A DNA stretch of 50,568 nt, from the NCBI GenBank assembly GCA_039029315.1, contig JBCCGK010000088.1, positions 1-50,568 on the forward strand, in the 5' to 3' direction. Of the stretch, positions 26,755-34,758 are shown one piece after another (position 1 is the first letter of the stretch; the number at the start of each line of letters is the position of its first letter). The notes under the pieces are model-generated. The model worked only from the letters and a program-made list of their open reading frames with translations. It searched no databases and was not told where the DNA came from. A program made the position numbers and the translations under genes. This DNA comes from JBCCCJ01 sp039029315. Its GTDB lineage: Bacteria; Bacteroidota; Bacteroidia; J057.

Positions 26755-27513
26755 ATGAGTACTAACAGATTAGCTATCATAACTGGCGCTACCAGTGGCA
26801 TCGGCTTCGCAATAGCAAAAAGACTAGGGAAAGATGGGTTTACTGTCGTCTTAAATGGCATCGAGCATGAAGAAGGAGCGAAAAAAGTAGAAAGTCTTAT
26901 TGCAAAAGGAATCGATGCAGAGTATTGTGGATTTGATGTTACCCAAGAAGAACAGGTGACCGCAAACCTCACCAAAATTGGTGAAAAATATGGCAAGATA
27001 GATGTGCTTGTCAACAATGCTGGTGGATTAGGAGGAAGGTCTCGCTTTGAAGAGATGACAACAGACTTTTACAGATCTGTCATGGCATTGAACCTGGATT
27101 CTGTATTCTTCGCGTCAAGGGCTGCAATTCCTTTCCTGAAACAGGGAGATCGTCCAACCATCATCAACTTCACCTCAAATGCAGCATGGAATGCGGGAGG
27201 GCCTGGAGCTGGGATTTACGGCACATCCAAAGCAGGTGTCCATACCATTACGAGGGCTCTGGCAAAAGATTTGGCCGAATATGGCATTCGGGTCAATGCT
27301 GTATCTCCTGGTACAATTGACACACCATTTCATCAACAAATCAAATCTACCAAACCAGAAGTGTTTGCCTCATGGGCCAATAATATCATGCTGGGAAGAT
27401 TGGGCCAGCCAAAAGATGTTGCTGGAGTGGTTGCTTTTTTGGCTAGCAGAGATGCCTGTTTCATCACAGCAGAAACCATTCAGATTGGTGGAGGGCAGGC
27501 ACTGGGAATCTGA
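26755..27513 (+). CDS. SDR oxidoreductase 1, probable DEH reductase
   Basis: This 252-residue classical short-chain dehydrogenase has the cofactor motif TGATSGIG (10-17), NNAG, catalytic Ser141, and Tyr155/Lys159 (YGTSK). DEH reductases of alginate degraders, which turn 4-deoxy-L-erythro-5-hexoseulose uronate into KDG, are SDRs of this size. It lies between the hexuronate transporter and KDG kinase, alongside a second SDR. The residue after the second beta strand is Asn, so I cannot assign NADH or NADPH preference. One of the two SDRs could instead act on another keto-uronate. Confidence 0.8.
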   Translation: MSTNRLAIITGATSGIGFAIAKRLGKDGFTVVLNGIEHEEGAKKVESLIAKGIDAEYCGFDVTQEEQVTANLTKIGEKYGKIDVLVNNAGGLGGRSRFEEMTTDFYRSVMALNLDSVFFASRAAIPFLKQGDRPTIINFTSNAAWNAGGPGAGIYGTSKAGVHTITRALAKDLAEYGIRVNAVSPGTIDTPFHQQIKSTKPEVFASWANNIMLGRLGQPKDVAGVVAFLASRDACFITAETIQIGGGQALGI

Positions 27514-27540
27514 TTCATCCCACTTGCTATGTGCATGTTA

Positions 27541-27575
27541 CATTTCATGACCTGATTGTCAGGTCGCAAATGAGA
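27541..27575 (+). other. Hairpin between the two SDR genes
   Basis: GACCTG and CAGGTC pair around a 5-base loop (27549-27565). Flanking CATTTCAT / GCAAATGAG extends the stem with a small mismatch. There is no T-tract. It may protect or process the operon mRNA. Confidence 0.4.
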
Positions 27576-27603
27576 TAATGATACAACTTATCTAGAGAAA
27601 ATT

Positions 27604-28359
27604 ATGCATACACTTAACGGAAAGGTAGCAGTAGTAACCGGAGGAGCCAGGGACATCGGAAGAGCAATATCTGTTGGTCTGGCAAAGGAGGGAGCCAAAG
27701 TCGTCGTGAATTATTACAATTCTGAGTCCGGCGCGAATGAAACACTTGAGGAGATCAGATCTCTGGGAGGAGAAGCCATTGCTGTGAAAGCGGATGTGTC
27801 CAACATGGCAGATATTCAGACATTGAAGGCAAGAGCGATTGAGGCATTCGGAGAGAAGATGGATATTCTTGTCAACAATGCAGGAGGTCTGTTTGCCCGC
27901 AGGAGCTTACAAGAACTGGATGAGTCATTTTATGAGCTGGTGATGAATGTCAACTTCAAAGCTAGCGTTTTCTGTCTGCAAGCCTTTGAGCCATTGATGG
28001 GGAAAGGTGCCTCTGTCATCAATCTGTCTTCTCTGGCAGCCAGAGATGGTGGAGGGAGTGGATCTTCCCTCTATGCATCTTCCAAAGGAGCCGTGACCAC
28101 ATTTACTAGATCAATGGCAAAAGAGCTTGGTCCGAAAGGCATTCGCGTAAATGCAGTTTGTCCAGGCTTGATTGGGACGAAATTTCATGATGATTTCACC
28201 AAAGATGACATTCGAAAAATGGTTGCAGCCAAGACGCCTGTAAGGAGGGAAGGTAGTGCTCAAGAGGTGGCAGACCTGGTGGTCTATCTCGCTTCTGACA
28301 AGAGTTCTTTTGTGAATGGAGCCAATTTCGATATCAATGGCGGTTTAGCATTCTCCTAA
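27604..28359 (+). CDS. SDR oxidoreductase 2, probable DEH reductase
   Basis: This 251-residue classical SDR has TGGARDIG near the N-terminus, NNAG, the SSLAARDGG loop with the catalytic Ser (142/143), and Tyr157/Lys161 (YASSK). It is only moderately similar to SDR1. Its place directly before KDG kinase makes it the stronger candidate for the main DEH reductase. Alginate degraders can carry paired reductases with different cofactor preference, which may explain the two copies here; that is inference. Confidence 0.82.
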   Translation: MHTLNGKVAVVTGGARDIGRAISVGLAKEGAKVVVNYYNSESGANETLEEIRSLGGEAIAVKADVSNMADIQTLKARAIEAFGEKMDILVNNAGGLFARRSLQELDESFYELVMNVNFKASVFCLQAFEPLMGKGASVINLSSLAARDGGGSGSSLYASSKGAVTTFTRSMAKELGPKGIRVNAVCPGLIGTKFHDDFTKDDIRKMVAAKTPVRREGSAQEVADLVVYLASDKSSFVNGANFDINGGLAFS

Positions 28360-28389
28360 ATAGACATTTCAAACAAAAGCTTTAAACAA

Positions 28390-29427
28390 ATGAAGAAGGT
28401 AGTATGCTTTGGTGAAATTATGCTCCGATTGTCTCCTCCCGGTTGGAAACGCTTTAGTCAAGCCAGTTCCTTTGAGGTCATTTATGGGGGAGGAGAAAGC
28501 AATGTTGCGGTAAGTCTTGCCAATTATGGAATTTCCGCAGAATTCGTCTCACGCGTACCTGATAATGACATTGGGGCATGTGCCGTGATGGAAATGAAGA
28601 AAAGAGGAGTAGGGACACAGTACATGATCAAAGGGGGAGAAAGACTGGGGATTTATTTCCTTGAGACCGGAGCCGTATCCAGAGGCAGTAAGGTTGTGTA
28701 TGATCGTGCTCATTCTTCCATGTCTCACATTGAAGCAGGCATGATTGATTGGGAAAAAGTATTGAAAGAGGCTGATTGGTTTCACTGGACAGGCATCACA
28801 CCGGCTATTTCTCAAGGGGCAGCAGATGCTTGTTTGGAGGCCATACAGACGGCAAATAGGCTTGGCGTCACGGTTTCAACAGACCTCAATTATAGAAAGA
28901 AGCTGTGGAAGTACGGCAAAGAACCCGGAGACATCATGCCTGCTTTGGTAGCTGGATGTGATGTGATTCTGGGAAATGAGGAAGATGCGGAAAAACATTT
29001 TGGACTTCATCCCGAATCCGTAGATGTTACACAGGGAGGATCTGTGTCAGGAGAAGCCTACTTATCCGTCCTCAAGCAACTCATGACCATGTTTCCCAGA
29101 GCAAAAAAAGTGATTACGACCCTGCGTGGATCTATCAGTGCTTCTCACAATAGTTGGTCAGGCGTCTTGTATGATGGCAAAACCCTGTTCACTTCTCCGA
29201 CCTATCAGATCACCCATATTGTGGACAGAGTGGGAGGCGGAGACAGTTTTATGGGGGGATTGATTTATGGCTTGCTGACATATCCGGGAGATGACCAGAA
29301 AGCCCTGGACTTTGCTGTAGCAGCTTCCTGTCTGAAGCATACCATTTTTGGAGATGCCAATCTGGTCACGGTAGAAGAAGTGGAAAAACTTGTGGGAGGA
29401 GACGCTTCCGGAAGAGTTGCCAGATAG
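28390..29427 (+). CDS. kdgK: 2-keto-3-deoxygluconate kinase
   Basis: This 345-residue PfkB-family sugar kinase should phosphorylate KDG to KDPG. Family features are the N-terminal FGEIMLRLSPPG, the GGGESNVAVSLANYG substrate region, VSTDLNYRKKLW, and the C-terminal DRVGGGDSFMGG with the catalytic Asp285. GGGD stands where many PfkB kinases have GAGD. It follows SDR2 by 30 bp and is the last enzyme of the pathway here; the KDPG aldolase is not in the window. A small hairpin overlaps its 3' end. Confidence 0.92.
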   Translation: MKKVVCFGEIMLRLSPPGWKRFSQASSFEVIYGGGESNVAVSLANYGISAEFVSRVPDNDIGACAVMEMKKRGVGTQYMIKGGERLGIYFLETGAVSRGSKVVYDRAHSSMSHIEAGMIDWEKVLKEADWFHWTGITPAISQGAADACLEAIQTANRLGVTVSTDLNYRKKLWKYGKEPGDIMPALVAGCDVILGNEEDAEKHFGLHPESVDVTQGGSVSGEAYLSVLKQLMTMFPRAKKVITTLRGSISASHNSWSGVLYDGKTLFTSPTYQITHIVDRVGGGDSFMGGLIYGLLTYPGDDQKALDFAVAASCLKHTIFGDANLVTVEEVEKLVGGDASGRVAR

Positions 29428-29440
29428 ACTGTTCTGGCAA
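29417..29440 (+). other. Hairpin at the end of kdgK
   Basis: TTGCCAG and CTGGCAA pair across the kdgK stop codon with a 10-base loop. There is no T-tract, so it is at best a weak end-of-operon signal. Confidence 0.35.
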
Positions 29441-29657
29441 TTACAAGAATAAACAACATGTCATCCTTTTGATTGTGACATCCAGACTGTGGTATGGGAA
29501 TCACAAAGGAATGGAGATTTGCAAATCTATTCCTATTCAAAGTAAGAGTTGTAAGTGTTTGATTTCTAATTTTTTGGTCAAAAGCTAATTCTATCAAAAA
29601 CAAGATTTGACCATGTTTGATTGGTCGATGTATAGGACTAAAATTAATTACCGACTC

Positions 29658-32222
29658 ATGCGATTAACACGTTTACTTTCTTTTCTAGCGATTGGTCTAT
29701 CCCTCATTTTGGGTGATATTGCCAATGCACAGACAACTGTTACCATTGGAATGGGCTCCTCCTCTTCCAGTACTCGCGGGCCATTTCAGCGGGCGGATAC
29801 CAATTCTTCGACTGTATTTTCTCGCTTTGTACAGATATATACGGCTGCTGAATTGGCAAGTGCGGGGATTGTCAGTGGATCGGCAATTACGCAGGTGAAT
29901 TGGGAACTGGCTTCTTCCAATACTATCATTGGAAGTGGAGATGCCACCCTAAAGGTATATGTCAAAAACTCTAGCGCGACTATGGCCGCAGCGGACACCT
30001 GGGTGAATCAAATAGCTGGTTCAAGCTTATTGGTGGATCATGTATACAATACCACCAATAATTTCCCCGGAGCCAATGGATGGATGCCCTTCGTTTTTTC
30101 TGCTCCGTTCATCTATACTGGAGGGGCAATCGAAATTGCTGTGGATTGGGATTGCTCGCAAGTATCCACCCCAGCCTTCAATGGAAATGGCGCAATCAAA
30201 TTCCGATGGGAATCTACTGCACCAGATACCCTTGTTGTGAAGAGAACCGCTAGTTCCTCCCCTTCAACCAATATCACCGACCTCAAGGATGAGCGGGCGA
30301 ATATTCAGTTTGTCTATTCTTCCAGTGCATGTGCGCCACCTACTGCACTCAATGCTAGCAATATCACGACAACATCCGCTGATCTGAATTGGGCTGCAGC
30401 GATGGGAGCGACAGCCTATAACTGGAAAGTGGTTGCTGCGGGAGCGGGCTCAGGAGGTACAGCCGTAGATGAAGGAAGCACTGCAAGCACCATGGCCATG
30501 GCCAGTAATTTGATGGAGTTGACACCTTATGATCTGTATGTGCAAACAGATTGTGGCATGGACTCCAGTGGTTTTGCGGGACCATTTGGCTTTTTGACTT
30601 TGCCTGATTCACAAACGACTGCTCAAATCGGCTTTGGTTCCTCTTCTTCCAGTACCAGAGGGCCATTCCAACGATCAGACACCAATTCATCGACGATCTT
30701 CTCAAGATTTGTCCATGTATACACGGCTGCTGAACTGGCCACTGCCGGAATCACCAATGGCCTGACCATTACACATTTGAACTGGGAATTGGCTTCCTCC
30801 AATGTGGTCATTGGGGACGGCAATGCGACCATGAAAGTCTATGTCAAAAATTCTTCTGCGACAGCGGCCATGGCAGGTGATTGGTCCACGCAGATCGCAG
30901 GTTCGGATTTGCTTGTCGATCACGAATACAATACCACCAATAATTTTCCTGGTGCCAATGGATGGATGCCATTCGCCTTTGCGGCACCCTTTGTCTATAC
31001 AGGAGGCTCGATAGAAATTGCAGTGGATTGGGACTGCTCTCAGGTAAGCACCCCTGCCTTCTCTGGAGATGGATCTCTGAAATGGCGCTGGGAATCGACC
31101 GCTCCTGATTTCCTGGTGGTGAAGAAAACCTCCAGTTCTGGGCCTTCTTCCAATATCAGTGACCTGAAAGACGAGCGAGCTAATATTCAGTTTGTCTACG
31201 CCACACCAGTATGTGAGGAGCCGACAGCGTTAAATGCCACCAATATCGGTCAATCCTCTGCTGATCTGAGTTGGAGTGGGGATAGCAGTGCCATGTCTTT
31301 CAACTGGCGGGTCGTCCCTGCTGGAGACAGCGTGAATGCAACGGCCGTTGACTCTGGCAGTACCAGTATGATGATGGTTTCTACTACTGCTCTGACGGCT
31401 GCTACATCCTATGATTTGTATGTGGAAGCGGATTGCGGAACGATTGGAACAAGTGGATATGTCGGACCATTTACCTTTACCACGACATGTGCGGATACGC
31501 CTGCCACCATGATCACTGCCATGGTTACCTCAGTGAGCTGTAATGGCGAAAGAAATGGAGCCATCGATATCACTGTGACGGCTGGTGTGCCCTCCTTTTC
31601 ATTTTTGTGGAACACGGCCGATACCACGGAAGACCTCAGCGATTTGGCTGCTGGTCTGTATACAGTTACCATTACGGATGGGGATGGATGTCCCTACTTT
31701 GATAGTGTGATGGTAGATGAACCAGATGCTTTGGTCCTATCCGCAACAAGTGTTCCCGATACTGCCAATGCCGGATTGGGATCTGCTTCTGTGATGGTTA
31801 CAGGTGGAACGCCTCCCTATGCCTACGTATGGGATGGCATGGCTGGTTCAGCTGATTCATCTGGATTAGCGGCAGGTACCTATATGGTGACAATTACCGA
31901 TGCCAATGATTGTATCGATAGTGTGGATGTGATGGTAGACAATGCTGTGAGCATTTCTCACCTTGACTACATCACTGATCTGACCATCATGCCCAATCCA
32001 ACGAATGGCATGACTCTGCTTGATCTGAGCTTGTCCCAAAACGCGGAAGTAGGCATATCGGTTTATACGATTCGGGGAGAATTGATTGCTGGACTAGCGC
32101 AGAAAAATGTAAGCCAACTCAGACATCAGATTGATTTATCCTCTCAGGCTGATGGGGTATATGTTGTTCGGGTGACAATCAACAATCAGGCCGTGATGAA
32201 GAAGATCTTGTTGCACAAATGA
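29658..32222 (+). CDS. Secreted T9SS protein with a duplicated unknown module
   Basis: This 854-residue extracellular protein has unknown activity. After a signal peptide (MRLTRLLSFLA..., cleavage near ANAQ), a ~200-residue module (26-222) and a fibronectin III-like domain (~225-315) are both repeated at 319-515 and 518-608. The module opens with IGxGSSSSSTRGPFQRxDTNSS and holds the pattern IEIAVDWDCSQVSTPAF. SprB-like repeats follow (~610-765, SCNGERNGAIDITVTAG; GLYTVTITDGDGC), then a T9SS sorting domain (~774-854, IMPNPTNG). No catalytic motif was recognised; the module may bind glycan or mediate adhesion. Earlier in-frame starts at 29613 and 29628 exist, but the one at 29658 gives the best signal peptide. 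It lies after kdgK and before a PL6 gene. Confidence 0.75.
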   Translation: MRLTRLLSFLAIGLSLILGDIANAQTTVTIGMGSSSSSTRGPFQRADTNSSTVFSRFVQIYTAAELASAGIVSGSAITQVNWELASSNTIIGSGDATLKVYVKNSSATMAAADTWVNQIAGSSLLVDHVYNTTNNFPGANGWMPFVFSAPFIYTGGAIEIAVDWDCSQVSTPAFNGNGAIKFRWESTAPDTLVVKRTASSSPSTNITDLKDERANIQFVYSSSACAPPTALNASNITTTSADLNWAAAMGATAYNWKVVAAGAGSGGTAVDEGSTASTMAMASNLMELTPYDLYVQTDCGMDSSGFAGPFGFLTLPDSQTTAQIGFGSSSSSTRGPFQRSDTNSSTIFSRFVHVYTAAELATAGITNGLTITHLNWELASSNVVIGDGNATMKVYVKNSSATAAMAGDWSTQIAGSDLLVDHEYNTTNNFPGANGWMPFAFAAPFVYTGGSIEIAVDWDCSQVSTPAFSGDGSLKWRWESTAPDFLVVKKTSSSGPSSNISDLKDERANIQFVYATPVCEEPTALNATNIGQSSADLSWSGDSSAMSFNWRVVPAGDSVNATAVDSGSTSMMMVSTTALTAATSYDLYVEADCGTIGTSGYVGPFTFTTTCADTPATMITAMVTSVSCNGERNGAIDITVTAGVPSFSFLWNTADTTEDLSDLAAGLYTVTITDGDGCPYFDSVMVDEPDALVLSATSVPDTANAGLGSASVMVTGGTPPYAYVWDGMAGSADSSGLAAGTYMVTITDANDCIDSVDVMVDNAVSISHLDYITDLTIMPNPTNGMTLLDLSLSQNAEVGISVYTIRGELIAGLAQKNVSQLRHQIDLSSQADGVYVVRVTINNQAVMKKILLHK

Positions 32223-32274
32223 TGAGCCTGTCATTTGAGATCATGAAACAGGCATTAGAATAGCTAATGATAAT

Positions 32275-32312
32275 AAAGGGGAAATCTCGATTGCTGAGAT
32301 TTCTCCTTTTTC
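32275..32312 (+). terminator. Rho-independent terminator before the third PL6 gene
   Basis: GGAAATCTC pairs with GAGATTTC/CC around a 7-base loop and is followed by TTTTT. It ends the transcript of the duplicated-module protein; the PL6 start lies 21 bp further on. Confidence 0.8.
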
Positions 32313-32333
32313 TCACGCTGTTATCCAACTATC

Positions 32334-34145
32334 ATGAAGACTTTCAACCTCCTCCTTATATTCCATTTATTGATAGGCTCAGGCCTTCCGATCCTGGGGC
32401 AGGTATATGTTTCCGATGGCGAGGACTTGCAAGATGCTGTGAATGCTGCCAATCCTGGTGATGAATTTATTGTACCCAATGGAAGCTATCATGATTTTGA
32501 AGCCAGTTTTACTGCTGTGGCTACGAAAGAAGCTCCCATCATCGTTCGGGCAGAAACAATTGGAGGAGTAACACTTACTGGCGAATCACACTTTACCTTC
32601 AAAAAGGCTGCTCATATCATCTTACAAGGCTTCATCATCGATGGTCAGGGAGAGAATACTTTGGTCAAATTAGAGGGGTCTCACCATATCAGAATTAGCC
32701 GGAATGTCTTTGAGTTGGAGACCAATGAACCCATCAAATGGGTCTATATTGGAGGCGTATGGGATGATCATACTTTTCAATATTTGAGTCATCATAATCG
32801 CGTTGACTACAATACGTTTCAAAATAAAGCCACTCCTGGCCACTATATCACCATCGACGGCACCTACAATGAGGACGATACGGACATTCGGCAATCTCAA
32901 TATGATCGCATAGATCACAACTATTTCAGGAATAACTCTCCCAGAGCTGCCAATGAACAGGAATCTATTCGGATTGGGTGGAGTGAAATGTCCCAGGCAA
33001 GTGGATATACGACTGTAGAATTCAATTTATTTGAAGACTGTGATGGGGACCCGGAAGTCATCTCTGTGAAATCCTGCGACAATCTTATTCGTCATAATAC
33101 CTTTCGCAAAAGTTATGGGACGCTTTCCTTGAGACATGGAAATCGAAACAGGGTAGAAGGAAATTATTTTTTTGGAGATGGAAAAGCCAATGGAACCTTT
33201 AGCCATAGCAATGGCAATACGCAGACCCTTTATACTGGTGGAATCCGAATTTATGGAACGGATCATGTGATTGTCAACAATTATATGGAAGGGCTTCAGG
33301 GAACAGTATGGGATGCTCCCATAGCTTTGACCCAGGGAGATGCAATAGAAGGGAGCAGTACCAATTACAGCAAACATTTCCGCGCAGAAAGGATTACCAT
33401 TGCCTATAATACACTGGTCAACAATGCACATGGAATAGAGATTGGCTATGACAAAAATGGAGATTACAGCAAAGGTCTAAAGGACATATTCATCTCCAAT
33501 AATCTCATTACGGGGTCTGAAAATAGCCTGATTAGCTATCTGAATGGCAATACCCAAGGGGATGAGATCAAGTGGTACAATAACATTTTTTTCCCTACCG
33601 GAAATGCAACACTGACAAGTGATGGCTCCGGTTTCGATACCAGCGAGGCAAACATTCTCGACCCCATGTTGGCCTTTGATGGCATGATCTGGCAAGCGAC
33701 TTCCTCCAGTCCCTTACTGGATAGAGGGATGGCATCCCTGGACATTCTGGAAGATATTGACGGTCAAGTCCGACCAGCACTAAGTACAGTCGGTGCGGAT
33801 CATTATAGTATGGAATCCGTACGATTTGCACCGTTGACGCCTCAAGATGTTGGTCCGCAGTCAATAGTAACGACGCCAATAGAGGCAGGGCGAATAAGTT
33901 CTATTCCTATCCATATATATCCCAACCCCAATTCAGGCTTCTTTACCCTGAGTCAAGTTCCTGTTGGAAAGAGTAAGATAAGGATATTCACTGTGGCTGG
34001 AAAGATCCTTGTTGAGCAGGATTTGTCTGGAAGATATGATCGAGATCATACAATTTCTCTTCCTCACTTACCCAATGGATATTATTTCCTTCAACTATCA
34101 GTAAATGGTCAGTCAGAAGTCAAAAAAATGGTCATTAGAAAGTAG
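32334..34145 (+). CDS. Secreted PL6 alginate lyase with T9SS tail
   Basis: This 603-residue PL6 beta-helix lyase starts with a signal peptide (cleavage near LGQVY). It has the catalytic Lys246 (ISVKSC) and Arg267 (LRHGNR), 21 residues apart. EQESIRIGWSE stands in the position of the NGGETLRVG segment of the lipoprotein PL6. The catalytic helix covers about 22-475. A T9SS sorting domain forms the last ~80 residues (IYPNPNSGFFTL), so it is secreted or surface-bound. It is the last gene of the alginate locus and, because of the terminator just upstream, probably has its own promoter. Being T9SS-exported, it likely complements the PL7 enzyme outside the cell. Confidence 0.92.
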   Translation: MKTFNLLLIFHLLIGSGLPILGQVYVSDGEDLQDAVNAANPGDEFIVPNGSYHDFEASFTAVATKEAPIIVRAETIGGVTLTGESHFTFKKAAHIILQGFIIDGQGENTLVKLEGSHHIRISRNVFELETNEPIKWVYIGGVWDDHTFQYLSHHNRVDYNTFQNKATPGHYITIDGTYNEDDTDIRQSQYDRIDHNYFRNNSPRAANEQESIRIGWSEMSQASGYTTVEFNLFEDCDGDPEVISVKSCDNLIRHNTFRKSYGTLSLRHGNRNRVEGNYFFGDGKANGTFSHSNGNTQTLYTGGIRIYGTDHVIVNNYMEGLQGTVWDAPIALTQGDAIEGSSTNYSKHFRAERITIAYNTLVNNAHGIEIGYDKNGDYSKGLKDIFISNNLITGSENSLISYLNGNTQGDEIKWYNNIFFPTGNATLTSDGSGFDTSEANILDPMLAFDGMIWQATSSSPLLDRGMASLDILEDIDGQVRPALSTVGADHYSMESVRFAPLTPQDVGPQSIVTTPIEAGRISSIPIHIYPNPNSGFFTLSQVPVGKSKIRIFTVAGKILVEQDLSGRYDRDHTISLPHLPNGYYFLQLSVNGQSEVKKMVIRK

Positions 34146-34274
34146 AAGGCACTGTCATTCCACAAGAATAGTGACAGCTCGCACTCTCATCCCTTTCCTT
34201 TCTTGGTTTGACTTTAGCCATTTTTTATAGGAGAAAAATCCTCCCATATGCTCTGGAAACCGTCTTTTTGAATT

Positions 34275-34534
34275 AATGAACTTCGCTGTTTTTGGGTGAT
34301 GTTGATTAATTCTCATTGAAAATTTATTCACAACCGTACATTTTTTATTTTCCTTTGTTTTTAGATTTCTTTGCAACTTTTTGCCGCCAAAAAGTTGCGT
34401 AAAAACCGCCAAAATTCTAAGCCCAACTCACAAATCCACCCCAGTTTGCCGAATTTTGGGGGCCAGCTCGCCTAAACTGGTAATAGTGTATGGTAAAGAA
34501 ATTTGAATCCCCATTTTGGACAAAGTCAAACTAA
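34275..34534. repeat. Non-coding direct repeat, right copy
   Basis: This matches 1-308 in the same orientation but lacks the two 24-bp blocks. Its hairpin at 34373-34398 has loop GCCGCC where the left copy has GGCGGC, the exact reverse complement. It ends directly at the TAA next to the palindromic element. The intergenic region 34146-34758 otherwise holds only a weak hairpin (CTGTCA/TGACAG) just after the PL6 stop. Confidence 0.85.
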
Positions 34535-34694
34535 GAGACTGTTTGAAAATCGATCACTTATTTTTTGTATGCGTCTTTTTTCCTCATCCGGCGGCTTTTT
34601 TGTTCTCATAGCACCACTATGAGAACAAAAAAGAGCCTTGTCTGAGGAAAAAATACACGATAAAAATTCTCAGCACAGATTCCAAAACAGTCTC
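34535..34694. mobile_element. Palindromic MITE-like element, copy B
   Basis: This 160-bp element matches copy A (18526-18686) in reverse orientation. Its ends are GAGACTGTTT / AAACAGTCTC and it is flanked on both sides by TAA. The centre contains CTCATAGCACCACTATGAG, making the element one long imperfect hairpin. It has no coding capacity, so movement would need a transposase supplied elsewhere. Confidence 0.82.
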
Positions 34695-34758
34695 TAAATG
34701 AAGATGATCCATGCCATTGCTAGGCCATGTGATTCGTTCACTATCCCATACCTATCAT

